A program made the position numbers and the translations under genes. Positions 1 to 11,860 of a stretch of DNA of 64,000 bases are shown in pieces. The first letter of the stretch is position 1, and each line of letters opens with the position of its first letter. A model generated the notes under the pieces. The model saw only the letters and a list, made by a program, of their open reading frames with translations. It made no database searches and was not told where the DNA came from. The stretch is from Vigna angularis (taxonomy: Eukaryota > Streptophyta > Magnoliopsida > Fabales > Fabaceae): assembly GCF_016808095.1 (NCBI RefSeq), contig NC_068980.1, forward strand, positions 13,705,388 through 13,769,387, in the 5' to 3' direction.

Positions 1-123
1 CTTGTTTTTCAGGATCAGAGATCCATCCTTTAAGTGTTGCAAGTCTAGAAGCACGAGAACGGGAGGAATAGATGCACCACTAGTGTGTCTTCGAGTAGGC
101 ATTTTGCATCTTGAATCTACCAT
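1..123 (-). pseudogene. 5' end of a transposon-associated ORF, running off the window
   Basis: On the minus strand an ATG at 123 (second in-frame ATG at 102) opens a frame to the left edge. It begins MVDSRCKMPTRRHTSGAS. The following bases make better sense one frame over, where they read SSRSRASRLATLKGWISD. I recall that phrase from the start of legume 'putative plant transposon protein' ORFs that follow pol in SIRE-like elements. A small indel near position 70 therefore probably breaks the frame. It lies downstream of a minus-strand TATA box (251-258) and a SIRE-like RNase H remnant in the same orientation. The family assignment is from memory. The coding sense is visible; the function is unknown. 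Confidence 0.4.
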
Positions 124-250
124 GAGGAGTAAGTAGATTTGAAGAAAAAGATGTAAAGAGGATAGAGGGAAAATGAGAGAAAAGCTTGACAGAGCTGGAT
201 TTTGGCAGAGTTTGGGTGCAAGTGGTGGTTATGAATCAATTATGAGTGGG

Positions 251-258
251 TATTTATA
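251..258 (-). promoter_or_regulatory. TATA box, antisense, in a SIRE-like element
   Basis: The minus strand reads CTCTATAAATACCC here, followed by a CT-rich leader of about 120 nt and then the ATG at 123. This fits a core promoter belonging to the retroelement remnant, either an LTR promoter or one for the ORF after pol. Confidence 0.4.
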
Positions 259-321
259 GAGGAGATTGACAAACTAGTCGATTATGACCGTTTATAGCCG
301 TTTCAAACTGTTACAATGATT

Positions 322-580
322 ATTTTTTGAACCAACGTCGACTAATAATCGATTATCACTAATGATAATCGATTATTGGTTCAAAAATTTTTCCGAGATA
401 ATCGCTGATAATCGATTGTCGATGAAGATAATCGATTATTTGTTCATGAAAACCCAGTTTCTCAAGAACATTTAAAGATAATCGATTATACCCTGCAATA
501 ATCGATTATTTGCGAATCAAAGGATGTTTCTTGAGACCAGAGATAATCGATTATGACCTTTTCATAATTGATTATTGCAC
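322..580. repeat. Cluster of ATAATCGATTAT palindromes
   Basis: About eight copies of the palindromic core TAATCGATTA, exact or one base off, lie in roughly 260 bp with irregular spacing (about 25-45 bp). They sit between the RNase H remnant (587-913) and the antisense TATA box, where the U3 or post-pol region of a SIRE-like copia element would be. Similar ATCGAT-centred motifs are known to me from legume SIRE LTRs; a role as transcription-factor sites is inference. Confidence 0.6.
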
Positions 581-586
581 GATGTT

Positions 587-913
587 CTATGAAAAACACA
601 ATTTTGACATAAATTTTAATCCTAAGACATAAATTGTATTAATGTATTCAATGGTACAATCACCTTTTTGGATGTGGTCTCTTAAGAAGTGATGTCTAAT
701 TTCTATGTGTTTTGTTCTGGAATGCATTATGATGTTCTTAGTTAAGTTTATAGAACTTTTATTATCACATTTTAAAAGAATATGATCAAGGAAAATATCA
801 AAGTCTTTCAATAGTTGTTTCATCTTTGGATATTGTGGAACTTTTCTAAATAGAATATTTGGAAGAAAAGGCTTTGTCAATTCTATATAAATACATCTTC
901 TAGTTTTTGGCAT
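587..913 (-). pseudogene. Ty1/copia (SIRE-like) RNase H remnant
   Basis: This minus-strand frame contains KCDNKSSINLTKN, HSRTKHIEIRHHFLRDH and IQKGDCTIEYINT. These match the C-terminal RNase H block of SIRE/Maximus copia polyproteins (consensus CDNTSAINLSKN...HSRTKHIEIRHHFIRDHV). The frame ends in a stop at 587-589 without the usual QLADIFTKPL tail, so the tail has been lost or shifted. Upstream on the minus strand no further reverse transcriptase sequence is recognisable. It is the decayed 3' end of pol from an element whose downstream part occupies 1-586. Confidence 0.7.
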
Positions 914-2420
914 AAATTGCTTTTGCCTTTACAAGAAGACAACTGAAATTCTCATCCGTTGAACACATACTTATAATTGTTAGGTGTATAAAAAATGGTT
1001 GGTTTTGATAGTTGTGTATGTAACTTCTTCTTCTATAGTCTTAAGCTTGTTGAGGTTTATTAAAAAAAGCATGGACAAATTCGATATGGATATATGCTCA
1101 AGATAGTCTTTTTTTTTTTCGAACCTCATAAACATAGAGACAATTGACATTTGATGTTTTTTTAGGGGGCACATGGAAGCTTAGTATTGTTGGAGAATTT
1201 TTTTTGAATTTTTTAATAGATATCTAGATCTTTTGATCACTGACAATGTGAAAGCCTTTTAAATAATTTATTTTGGATTTTTATGTCAAACGTTATTGTA
1301 GAGCACATAAATTTACATTCCATGAAAAAAATACTTGAAGTAAATTTAGACAGGTCTATAGAAATATTTGATGTAAATTTATGTTAGACAATTTTATAGA
1401 TCTAGCGTAAAAGTACAACATTACATCAGACTATTTTAGGTCAAACATACAAAAAAAAAATTACATTAAAATAAATATTTTTAAACTTGTTTTAATTGAA
1501 GGTGTTGCATATGAAAGATTTTAATAAAATTCAAAAATAACATATGAATAGAAAACCAAACTTAGAAAAGAAATTTGAAAAAAAAAACAAAATTGAAATG
1601 TAAAAATTAAGTATTTAATATCCTTTAAAACTAGATACCCGTGACATTATTAACCGGAGATGGTAGCCATAAAATTAATAAATGTGATATGAATATATAT
1701 ATAGTGTTAGTTTATAGTTGGAATTAGAACTCTAAACTAATTTGATGGCCAAATATACTATAGTAAATCGAACTATAGTCTCATATATATTCAAACTTAA
1801 TACTATTTATCGTAAGTCGCCTAGTTAAAAAAGTTTTCATTTAATTCTTTTATACTTTTAGTAGACAATTATTATGTTTAATATACTTGAAATAATTTAG
1901 TATAGTTTTATTTTATTTACTCAAATATATTAGCTTAAGATGTATGTTTGTGTTTATCTTATAATTGTAATGATCATGCTTTTTTACATGTGAACAAGTA
2001 ATAATGCATGTTCTGAATAATTTCTTAATTAATGTGGTCAGGAAGTATTTATGTACGTTTAAGGAGATTTTAGTGTTTTTAATGTCTATATGTGTAAATA
2101 TTTTATTTTTGGATGATACTAAATATTTTTACGAAATTTATATTTTATATATGTATGGTGCGTGTGTTTTATATAATTTAATTTTATTATAGTAATAATG
2201 AGTCGTGAAACATTATACTCTAATTTAATTACATTAATATAAGTAAAATGTTTGAATCCTCTCCTAATAAAAAATTTGTAACTCAAATGTAAAATTTGTA
2301 GAACTAATAAAAATTTAATATCCCAATCATTATCAGAATAAATTGTGTGCTGTTAAGAAATAATAAATTTTATTGCTATTTTATAATTTGCGTTTGACTT
2401 AATGTCAAAAACAAACCTAA

Positions 2421-2476
<56 letters not shown>

Positions 2477-2487
2477 TTTATTTTTGT

Positions 2488-2519
<32 letters not shown>

Positions 2520-5340
2520 AAATATCAAATCCATAATATTTTTTTTAGACCAAATCCAGTATGGTTCCATTTATAATAAAACATGGAAACATGAATTATT
2601 ATTTCTTTTGTTCCACCTATAAGAAGTAAAAGTGATTGAATTTTGAAATAGATGTGGTACAAAATGAAAAGATAAGCAAAGTACCAAATTAATAAGACAA
2701 CTCATTGAACACTGAGAAAAGAGCAAAATATACCTTAGATAAGTTGAGAAACCTTATCCAATGTCATCTTTATGTTGGGGAACCAAATCACATGTTCTTG
2801 GATTTCATCTCATTCAAAAACACATCACAAAATAATTCTAATTTCTCATATAATATATACATTTTAATTTTTTTTATCTAATTTGATGAAATTTATCTCA
2901 TCTTCTTGATACTTTTTATTCTGTCAAATCAATTTTATCAAAATGGGACCATCCAGAAAATAATTTATGGGAAAGTTAACTTGTATGACCAATGAAAGTC
3001 AAAAAATAAGAAACATTACATAAAGTCTTATCACTCTTTCACTTTCCCTATATATATTTTTCTAGAAACAACTGCTTCTATTTTTACTAACCAATCATAT
3101 TTATTTTAGCCATCCAAATTAACATTTTGAGAATTTTCTAGATAATCATAACTTCTTCACCCTGAATTAAAGGAAAAAAATAATTGAGGAAGTCACAAAA
3201 TGTTAAAAAAGGTGTATTTTATCTGAAAGTTTTTTTTTATATTTATTTTGATATAGTATGTTTTCCTCTGTTTTGTCTTTAGATGGTAATTGGATTTGAA
3301 CATAATTACTACTGAAGGTTTCCTATTATTATTATTATTATTAAAAAGAAGAAGAAGAATACTAGTCAGAGTAAATCTGAATTTAGTAAATTGCAGTATC
3401 ATAAAAACAAAAACTTTAAAGATTAAATGTAAGATCTTATTTATAATGTTTGGAAAAAGTTATATAAATCCTCTTTGAATTAATTTACGAAAACGACTTA
3501 TAGTTTTATAAGTTTATTGTTGTATCATATAAAATGAGTTTCAATGGTATAAGCTATAATGTAATATAAGTTTATTAGATGAGAATTCAGTTACATTTAT
3601 TATTAAGGATGTTTGTAAATGTACAGTATTTTTTTGAGTTTCAAATAACTAGCGTATTATTAAAATTATATCAATTTAAAGTTATGAATGTAAATGTAAT
3701 ATTTTACCACATGTGCCGCACATGTGTGTTTATTTTTTTAATATTATAGGTTTGAAAACATTTTACAATGTTAATCAAATATTAATTAAACAAGGAAATT
3801 CAGTAGTCATGATGATAATTGTAAATCTATTTTGCCAACAATTATGTAAGATATCTTCTCAAATATATATAATCATTCTATTTACACTAAAATATAATAT
3901 ATTAAGAATTTAATTTTTACCAAACTTTTGAGACGAATCAACTCCAACAACATAACTTACGTTATTCCATCGAAAGGTCGAGATAGTCGAGAGGTCAAGA
4001 ATTTAGGTGATTGAGTGATTAAGTATGCAATTGTATTATTTATTTTAGCTTATTATTTGTATGTTAACATGCTTAAAGTATTGTTAGATTTTAACATGAA
4101 AAATTCATAATTATATAAATAATAATATTTGTTTTATAAATTTACTTCAAAAAGTAAAAAATATTTAAGTATGAATCGAAATGACTAAATTAAAGATAAA
4201 AAAATTAACTGTCATAAAACAAAGATCGATCAGTATGTAACTTTGAAGATGACGATAGAAAGAAACGTCGTCATTCTTATATAAATTTGCTTATAACTCT
4301 TTGATACTTAATCTCTCTATTCCATGTCTTTAAAAAATTGAATTAAGTAATGATTACTCCTCAAATTAAGAAATGGTTGTCTCCTACATTGAAATTGGGG
4401 ATTAAGTAAACAATATAAAAATCGAGCCAGCAAAAGAGATTATCTTAATGATTAAACTGTTTGATTAATATCTTTATTAAGATCGATGTTATATGACCAA
4501 ATACGACCGCACTTTGCTTAACTCTAAATTAATTGTTTATTAGCTTAATGTCTCCGTCACTAATAACCAAGAGGATATGATTTTTCCACTTTGGGATATA
4601 GCATGTGTTTCGAAATCTGATACCACATATTCTATATTTTCTGCTCCCTCTTCTTCTGTCACATGTTTATTTCATATTCATGGCCACTTTACAATATTAA
4701 TTTTATATTCATTTTTTTATTATGTTCTAACTGTTTATTATGAACGAGTAAATAAAAAGTATGAGAAAAGAAAAACCTAGTTATGGTAATCTGTAGTTTA
4801 TGATAAGATTTTATATGGATCTATCTATAGATCTTTATTATTGATCAATAAAAAAAATTGTGATTAGAAAAGAAAAAGCAGTGATTATAGGAAAAAATAG
4901 TACTTATTAGCAGAATCTTAATAAAATAATATATGTGTGCGTCACTTTTTGGAAATTTCAAAGATGACCCACTAATTATAATAATAAAAAACAATCTCTA
5001 TGGGAGAACCCTTTGAGGCCATGGTAGAGCCACGTATGAAGCAAGGGAAAATGAAGATCGAATGAAATGAAGAGTCTTTAACTCAATGCTCAAAAGGGTA
5101 ACAAAATTATAGAATGCCCAACGTGGAAACAATCTGAGGCTGCGATGAGAGGTTAAAAGAGTTGCAAAATTCGGCAGAACTTTACTTTTGGTAATTCCAA
5201 AACATTTTCTTTATTCCATTATCAGTTTTTTTCTTTTATATTATTGTTACTGTTGTTTTTGTGGGGGAGGTGTTGTTTGTTCTGTACTTTTGTTTTATTT
5301 TTTTATTGTGTGTTTTTTCTCTTTTTTGTGATTTTCTTAT
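914..5340. other. AT-rich intergenic DNA
   Basis: No gene can be supported in this stretch. It holds two AT microsatellites (2422-2474 and 2489-2518, the second running into TG repeats), a short ATT run near 3328-3345, and a perfect 19-base inverted repeat CACATGTGCCGCACATGTG at 3708-3726. The short ORFs here have no recognisable similarity and look like chance reading frames. The last few hundred bases should contain the SPA promoter; CACGTA at about 5032 and AACGTGG at about 5120 are ACGT-core motifs of the type bound by bZIP factors, but this is only suggestive. Confidence 0.5.
2422..2518. repeat. AT dinucleotide microsatellites
   Basis: An uninterrupted AT tract of about 50 bp is followed, after a 15-bp interruption, by a second tract of about 30 bp that ends in GTGTGTG. 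Confidence 0.95.
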
Positions 5341-6108
5341 AATATGAAAAATGTTTGGAATTTATGAGGCTGTCAAGCTTCAATGTGCTTGTGTGCAACT
5401 AGAAAGTTTTTGTTGTGTGGTTCTGTTGCGAGGTTGGCCTAGCAGAAACAGGAGATCCTCCTATGGTGTCACTGGTACACCTCTATCTCTCTCTCTCTCT
5501 CTCTCTATCTCTTCTTCTTCTTCGTCTTTCTCTCTTTTTCTCTCTTCGTCTTTCTCTCTTTGTCTCTGTGTCTTGAAAACGTGTATCTCTTTGTCTACCC
5601 GTTTACTAACTCTGATGGGTGGGTGGTGGGCAATTTTGATCAATTTGGATAAAGTTTGGTGCTTTTTTTGGAGGGTCTGCGTATGTTTTCTCTAGTGTTG
5701 GAGTTGAGAAACCTCTAACCTTTGTGGAAGAGTCTGTGTATCTTTTTCTTTTGGTTTGGTTTTTGGTATCTTGAATTTTAATCATCTGTCCCTATTAAAA
5801 AAATACTTTTTTTTTCTTTTACTGTAGTTATCTGAATATATATTGGTTTTTGTTTAAAGGGATAGATTGTATACTGAAGAGTTTGTGATTTCATGGTGCT
5901 GACTTCACTGGAAGTTGTGATCGTGTGAAAAGGGTGAGAGGTAGATTTTGATACAAGGGTCTTTGTGGTTTTTCTGGAGGCAGTGAAATGAGTTTTGAAT
6001 TATAATGGTGATGGTGGAGGTGCAAGAGTGTGAGGGAAGTTGGAGGAGGATCATAGTTTTTGGATGTGTTGTTGTACTTGGCCTACGTGCAACTCTAGCT
6101 GGATGAAG
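5341..6108 (+). other. 5' leader region of the SPA gene
   Basis: Upstream of the SPA start codon the sequence changes from AT-rich to a CT-microsatellite (about 5485-5506) and T-rich segments typical of plant 5' untranslated exons and introns. CACTG/GTACAC near 5472 is a possible donor, so a 5'UTR intron is likely, but I could not fix its acceptor. The short ORF at 5351-5695 translates mostly from the CT repeat and is not taken as a gene. Confidence 0.4.
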
Positions 6109-9100
6109 ATGGAGGGTTCTTCAGGGTCTGCTTTTCAGAATTCTGGCAGTTCCAGGGCTTTGAACAGTTCTGGAGTCTCGGATAGGAACCAAAGAGTTCA
6201 TTATCCTGAAAGGAACCCCTTCTCGGGTGAGGCATCTCAGGATTCGGGGTACAAGAAGGAAAGGGAAAGGGTTCCGTTGGGTCAAGGTGATCAGGCAAAA
6301 AATTTGGGTGGTGGGTTTTCTGGGTTGTGTGAAGATGAAGTTGAGGTTGACCCCTTTTATGGTGCTGTGGAATGGGGTGATATTAGCTTGAGGCAGTGGT
6401 TGGATAAACCAGAACGATCGGTGGATGCCTTTGAATGCTTGCACATATTTAGACAAATAGTAGAAATTGTTAGTGTAGCGCATTCTCAAGGAGTTGTAGT
6501 TCATAATGTGAGGCCTTCCTGTTTTGTCATGTCTTCTTTCAACCATATCTCGTTTATTGAATCAGCATCTTGTTCAGATACTGGCTCCGATTCTTTAGGA
6601 GAAGGATTAAACGACCAAGGTGGTGAGATCAAAACTCCAACATCTCTCTGTCCCCATGATATGCATCAGCAGAGCTTGGGAAGTGAAGATTTTGTGACTG
6701 TCAAGACATCTACAACCACTGCTCGCTCAGATTCTAGTTGCATGCTGTCGAGTGCTGTGTATGCAGCTCGTGCATCTTTGATAGAAGAAACAGAAGAACA
6801 TAAAATGAAAGATAGGAGGAAGGATGAAGAAGTGGAAGGGAAGAAGCAATCATTTCCAATGAAGCAGATACTGCTAATGGAGATGAGTTGGTACACTAGT
6901 CCTGAAGAGGTTGCTGGTGACTCTAGTTCTTGTGCTTCAGATGTTTATCGATTAGGGGTTCTTCTTTTTGAGGTTCATAACAGAAACTGTATAACTCTTA
7001 AGTTCTTATATTTTAACAGGGTGCTTTGATACGCTTTATCTTCTTCACTTTGTTGTTACAATGGATGTAAGATACAGTGTTGAAAGTCCCTGTTTACATT
7101 TGTATGTAATCTAATTCTATTAACTTGCATGTGACCAGCTATTTTGTCCGCTAAGCTCGAGAGAAGAAAAGAGTAGAACCATGTCTAGCCTTAGACATAG
7201 GGTTCTTCCTCCACAGTTACTTCTAAAGTGGCCCAAAGAAGCTTCCTTTTGCTTGTGGTTACTGCATCCTGACCCTAGTAGTCGTCCAACACTGGGGTAA
7301 TTGTCTTCATAGCATGGTTTTTACTTCTTTTTTTCATATTGCAAGACAAAATTCCAACTTGTTCGTTATATGTTCCAATTACTTCCATTTGAATGCCTGG
7401 TTTTCTTACCCCTTTTTGTTTTCTATTTCTTCAATTTTTGAGATACTAAAAGTTTTTTATTCTGCTAATTGGCAATTTATTTTGAATTAAGCCTTTATTA
7501 GCTGTTTTTACATTAAATTCCTGAGATTATATAAGCTTTAAAGTGTCTGATTTACTTATCTCTTAGATTCAAGGCCCACTATAAAGTGTCTATTCCAGAA
7601 ACTAATTAAATAAGTTCAATAATAATATAGAATGAGCATGAGAGTTTATGTTGTAACTTTTGCCTAATCTTGCTGTGTTGGATTGAATTAGTTTTTCAAA
7701 AAGTTTTATGTCAGATATTTATGATTTTTTTGAAGGTGGAAGATAGGTAATAAATCATTTGCCAAAACAAATATGACAATATTGTGTTGCATTTGCTTTC
7801 TTGTTGAAATATTTTAGGAATTTCTACCCTAAATACGATTTTTTTAATATTTCTCTCTGTAAGAATTCATGGGAATTTGAAGCTTCAATTGGGTTTTGTC
7901 TCACGTGAAGAATCATAGATTTTTGCACCATATGCTATAGGGATACAACTAGTGTCCATTTTTAATCCTGTAAGAAACATTACATATTTTTTAAACCAAT
8001 TGTTGTGTTGCAGGGAGTTGTTGCAGAGTGAGTTCCTTAATGAACAAAGAGATGATATGGAAGAACGTGAAGCAGCGATAGAGCTGAGACAAAGGATTGA
8101 GGATAAGGAGTTGCTGCTAGAATTCCTTTTGTTACTTCAACAGAGGAAACAGGAAGTTGCTGAGAAGTTGCAACACACTATCTCTTTTCTGTGCTCAGAT
8201 ATTGAAGAAGTGACTAAGCAGAAAATTAGATTTAAAGAGATTACTGGTACTGAACTGGGGAGTGATGATCGTTCAGCATCAAGTTTCCCATCAATGACAG
8301 TTGTGGACAGTGATGATTCTGCATATGAAGGGACTAGAAAACGAGTCAGACTAGGGACTCATGTTAAAAACAATGAGGAATGTGATGATGATGATGATGA
8401 TGATGGAGGAGATGATCAGAAAAGTAACGGAAGTTTTCTTTCAAAAAGTTCTCGGTTAATGAAGAACTTTAAGAAACTCGAGTCAGCATACTTTTTAACA
8501 CGATGTAGACCGGCGTATTCCTCTGGGAAACTGGTGAGTAGGCATCCTCCTCTAGCAAGTGATGGTAGAGGTTCTGTTGTTTTGACTGAAAGAAGTTGCA
8601 TCAATGACGTGAAATCAAAAGAGCAGTGCAGGGAGGGTGCAAGTGCTTGGATAAATCCTTTTTTAGAGGGATTGTGCAAGTATTTATCATTCAGCAAGAT
8701 AAAGGTTAAGGCTGACCTAAAACAAGGGGATCTTTTGCATTCATCCAACCTTGTATGCTCACTCAGTTTTGATCGAGATGGAGAATTTTTTGCTACTGCT
8801 GGTGTGAATAAGAAGATTAAAGTGTTTGAATGTGATTCAATCATAAATGAGGATCGTGATATCCACTATCCAGTTGTGGAGATGGCTAGCAGGTCAAAGT
8901 TAAGCAGTTTATGTTGGAATGCATACATCAAAAGTCAAATTGCTTCAAGTAACTTTGAAGGTGTTGTGCAGGTAAGTCCATTGCCATGCATGAGTTGTTT
9001 ATGTTATGTGCAACAATGTTGTAACTTATCATCTTCTTATTCAGTTGTGGGATGTGACAAGAAGCCAAGTACTCTCTGAGATGAGGGAGCACGAGCGGCG

Positions 9101-10408
9101 CGTCTGGTCCATTGATTTCTCATCAGCAGATCCAACAATGTTGGCAAGTGGGAGCGATGATGGTTCTGTCAAGCTATGGAGTATCAATCAGGCAATTCCA
9201 TTTTTGCACTTGGTGGATGTCAGCTTTGAAACTAAACGTACTGCAGTCATCTGTTGCATGTTTTATGTATATTATGCTGGATGTGTAATGAGTTGTTTCT
9301 CTCACCTGGGATGTTTCTGCAGGGAGTTAGTGTTGGAACCATCAAAACCAAGGCAAATGTATGCTGTGTTCAGTTCCCTCTGGATTCTTCTCGTTTCCTT
9401 GCATTTGGTTCAGCAGATCATAGGATATATTACTATGATCTTCGCAACCTTAAAATGCCGCTCTGTACTTTGGTTGGACATAACAAGACTGTCAGCTACA
9501 TCAAGTTTGTAGACACTGTCAACCTTGTCTCAGCTTCCACAGATAACACTTTGAAGCTTTGGGATTTGTCTACGTGTGCATCTCGAGTTATAGACTCACC
9601 GATTCAATCTTTCACAGGTCACGTCAATGTTAAGGTATTTATCTTTTCACAAAAGAAACTTATGTCTTTACTGTCATGAGTTCTCTCAGTTATAAGGACT
9701 TCTGCATTAATCCTTGTTCATGGAGTTGCATTCTTGTTCTTTATGTTTGGGATCCACATACTGCTCAAATTAATTGATAGACCTGTGTTTACATTTGATG
9801 GTCGAAGTTTACATTTGAATTGTTTACAGACATGTTTCAACTCAAATATCAACTTGGAACACCGTTTAATACATAAAAGAAAAGATTGAATTAAAATAAT
9901 TATATCCATTCATTTTTATTTCAAAGTTTCATATTAGAACGAATTCCAATTATGCATCGAAGTTTATAGACTTAAAACATATTTAACCTATACATTTTCA
10001 TATAAAAGTCACTTTTTATTTTCAATTGAGGTACTACATATTATCTTGCTGATGCATCTTCCCTTTGTTGCAGAACTTTGTGGGATTATCAGTATCTGAT
10101 GGTTACATTGCCACTGGTTCAGAGACAAATGAGGTATTTCATTCATGTTCCTTGTCTATATCTCAGTTTTCCTGTTGATTTTACAGTACTAATGAAGGTA
10201 AACATTCTGTGTGCATCAGGTTTTCATATACCACAAAGCCTTCCCAATGCCTGCACTGTCATTCAAGTTTCAGAACACAGACCCTCTTTCCGGTAACGAA
10301 GTGGATGACGCGGCGCAATTCGTGTCATCCGTTTGTTGGCGGGGTCAGTCGTCCACCTTGCTCGCTGCAAATTCGACAGGGAATGTCAAAATTCTGGAGA
10401 TGGTTTAG
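6109..10408 (+). CDS. SPA: SPA3/SPA4-like protein (SUPPRESSOR OF PHYA-105 family), seven exons
   Basis: SPA proteins bind COP1 and the CUL4-DDB1 ubiquitin ligase in the nucleus. They promote degradation of light-signalling factors such as HY5 and CO (family knowledge). Exons by splice consensus and frame: 6109-6972, 7139-7296, 8014-8971, 9045-9191, 9323-9634, 10074-10133, 10220-10408 (stop TAG), about 895 residues. Residues about 87-345 form a kinase-like domain; the HRD loop reads [11 protein letters not shown], so the catalytic aspartate is missing, as is usual in SPA proteins. An acidic Asp-rich run lies near residue 463. A coiled coil ([19 protein letters not shown]...) covers about 352-410. 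WD40 repeats fill about 580-893, with [10 protein letters not shown] and [12 protein letters not shown]. Intron 4 begins with GC. An in-frame ATG at 6040 could add 23 residues; 6109 (MEGSSG) is preferred by recalled homologues. The length fits the short SPA3/4 class. Confidence 0.93.
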
Positions 10409-11860
10409 GTTGCTGACCTCTACACAGCATTCTACAATGATATACAAAGTTTGCTGAGCATGAGGTGACAGAACCTTTGTTTAAGATTAGCTTCTGTTGC
10501 CATTAAATGCTATACAAAGGAGTATATAGATTCCTTGATTATTATTCGCAAGTTGTAACATAACAAATTTTTGCATTAGTAGTTCATAGCGGAAGCAGTT
10601 AAAGAGAAGAGTGAGGTTGATCTCTTGCAAAACAAAACAAGTTCTGTAGATAGTGTCACATGGAAAAAAAAAAGTGAAGGTCAAAATCTATATCAGATTT
10701 TATTACGTTTATGATCCATATACAATTTGATAGTCATAGTGGAAGCTAATATGTTTGTGTAGAATTCGTAATATCTACAGATAAAAATCTAGTGTTTTTA
10801 ACGAATTTTCTCCGGTTAATTAAATATAAATTATACACAAGTTACCAGTCACTTTTTTAAGTTGAATGAATTGGTAGTTTTAAATAATTATATTCATATT
10901 TTCATCTTTGACTAGTTTTTTTTAGGAAAACTAATCTTTGACCAGTAATTACAATTTACAGCATGATCTTACTTCATGATGATTCCCACAATGAATGATG
11001 GAAAAATTGTATTCTCATATAACTGGGAACATTGTTTTTAAGCCAATTAGCTCTATTATTACATCTCTTTTTTTTTAAAATTTTAAAACCTTTCTTAACA
11101 ATCTTAAAGCATATAACCAAATACATTTTTTAAGTATTGTTCAAACCAATTTTCCTAAATCCAAAGAGTAGTATTCGCACGAATGTGATTCAACAAAAAC
11201 AGTCTCAAATTGAAACAGATGCACCAGAGATAAAAAAGAAAAAATAATACTTGCTAAATTGTTACATAATAAGTCATAATCTAAAACATACCAGAACATA
11301 ACCAAAGAGAACGAATAAGATTGTGCTTGTCACCAAAAACCAACGTTCCTTCCCACCACAATCTTTTCCAAATTGTTAAAACATGTCTTAATATATCAGT
11401 TAACCATTGCAACTAAACTAGAGAAAAGTAAAAAAATAAATAAACCCAGAGGTCCACTGAAATATTGATCATGATAAATAAATTATCCAAAATCTGTTGT
11501 ATATCAAAAAGATTGTGACTGAGACATGAAGTAATGGAAAACGTAAACAAAAATGTATAAAATTCTGGGATCATGACGCAGCTAAAGAATTGTGTTACCT
11601 CTAAGTAAGCAAGACCTACAAAAAGAATGATGACCCTCATGCCATCTTTGGTACTTCACATAGAGGCAACTAACTACAGCTAAGTTGGGGATTGATCATT
11701 GATTTGCTATATTATGAATGAGGTGCAATTTCACTATAACATCAGAAACTTGTCTTTCCTTCAAGTAGGTAGGTGCTGGAATACTAATGTATCTGGTTAT
11801 AAACATAACCTTCATCTATTCAGCTCTTCCATCCACAACCACAAAGGTTCTCAACAGGAT
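10409..11860. other. 3' regions between the two convergent genes
   Basis: This AT-rich spacer separates the SPA stop codon from the stop codon of the minus-strand glycosyltransferase gene, so it should hold both 3' untranslated regions. No further ORF or RNA gene is recognisable. Confidence 0.5.

Noticed and set aside
3708..3726. Perfect 19-base palindrome CACATGTGCCGCACATGTG
   Set aside because: A single short palindrome in AT-rich DNA without a nearby gene; noted but not treated as a site.
5351..5695. 114-residue ORF upstream of SPA
   Set aside because: Serine-leucine run comes from the CT repeat; the region reads as 5' untranslated DNA.
9006..9512. 168-residue ORF crossing SPA exons 4 and 5
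   Set aside because: It reads through the intron and leaves the conserved frame in exon 5; spliced exons explain the WD40 sequence.
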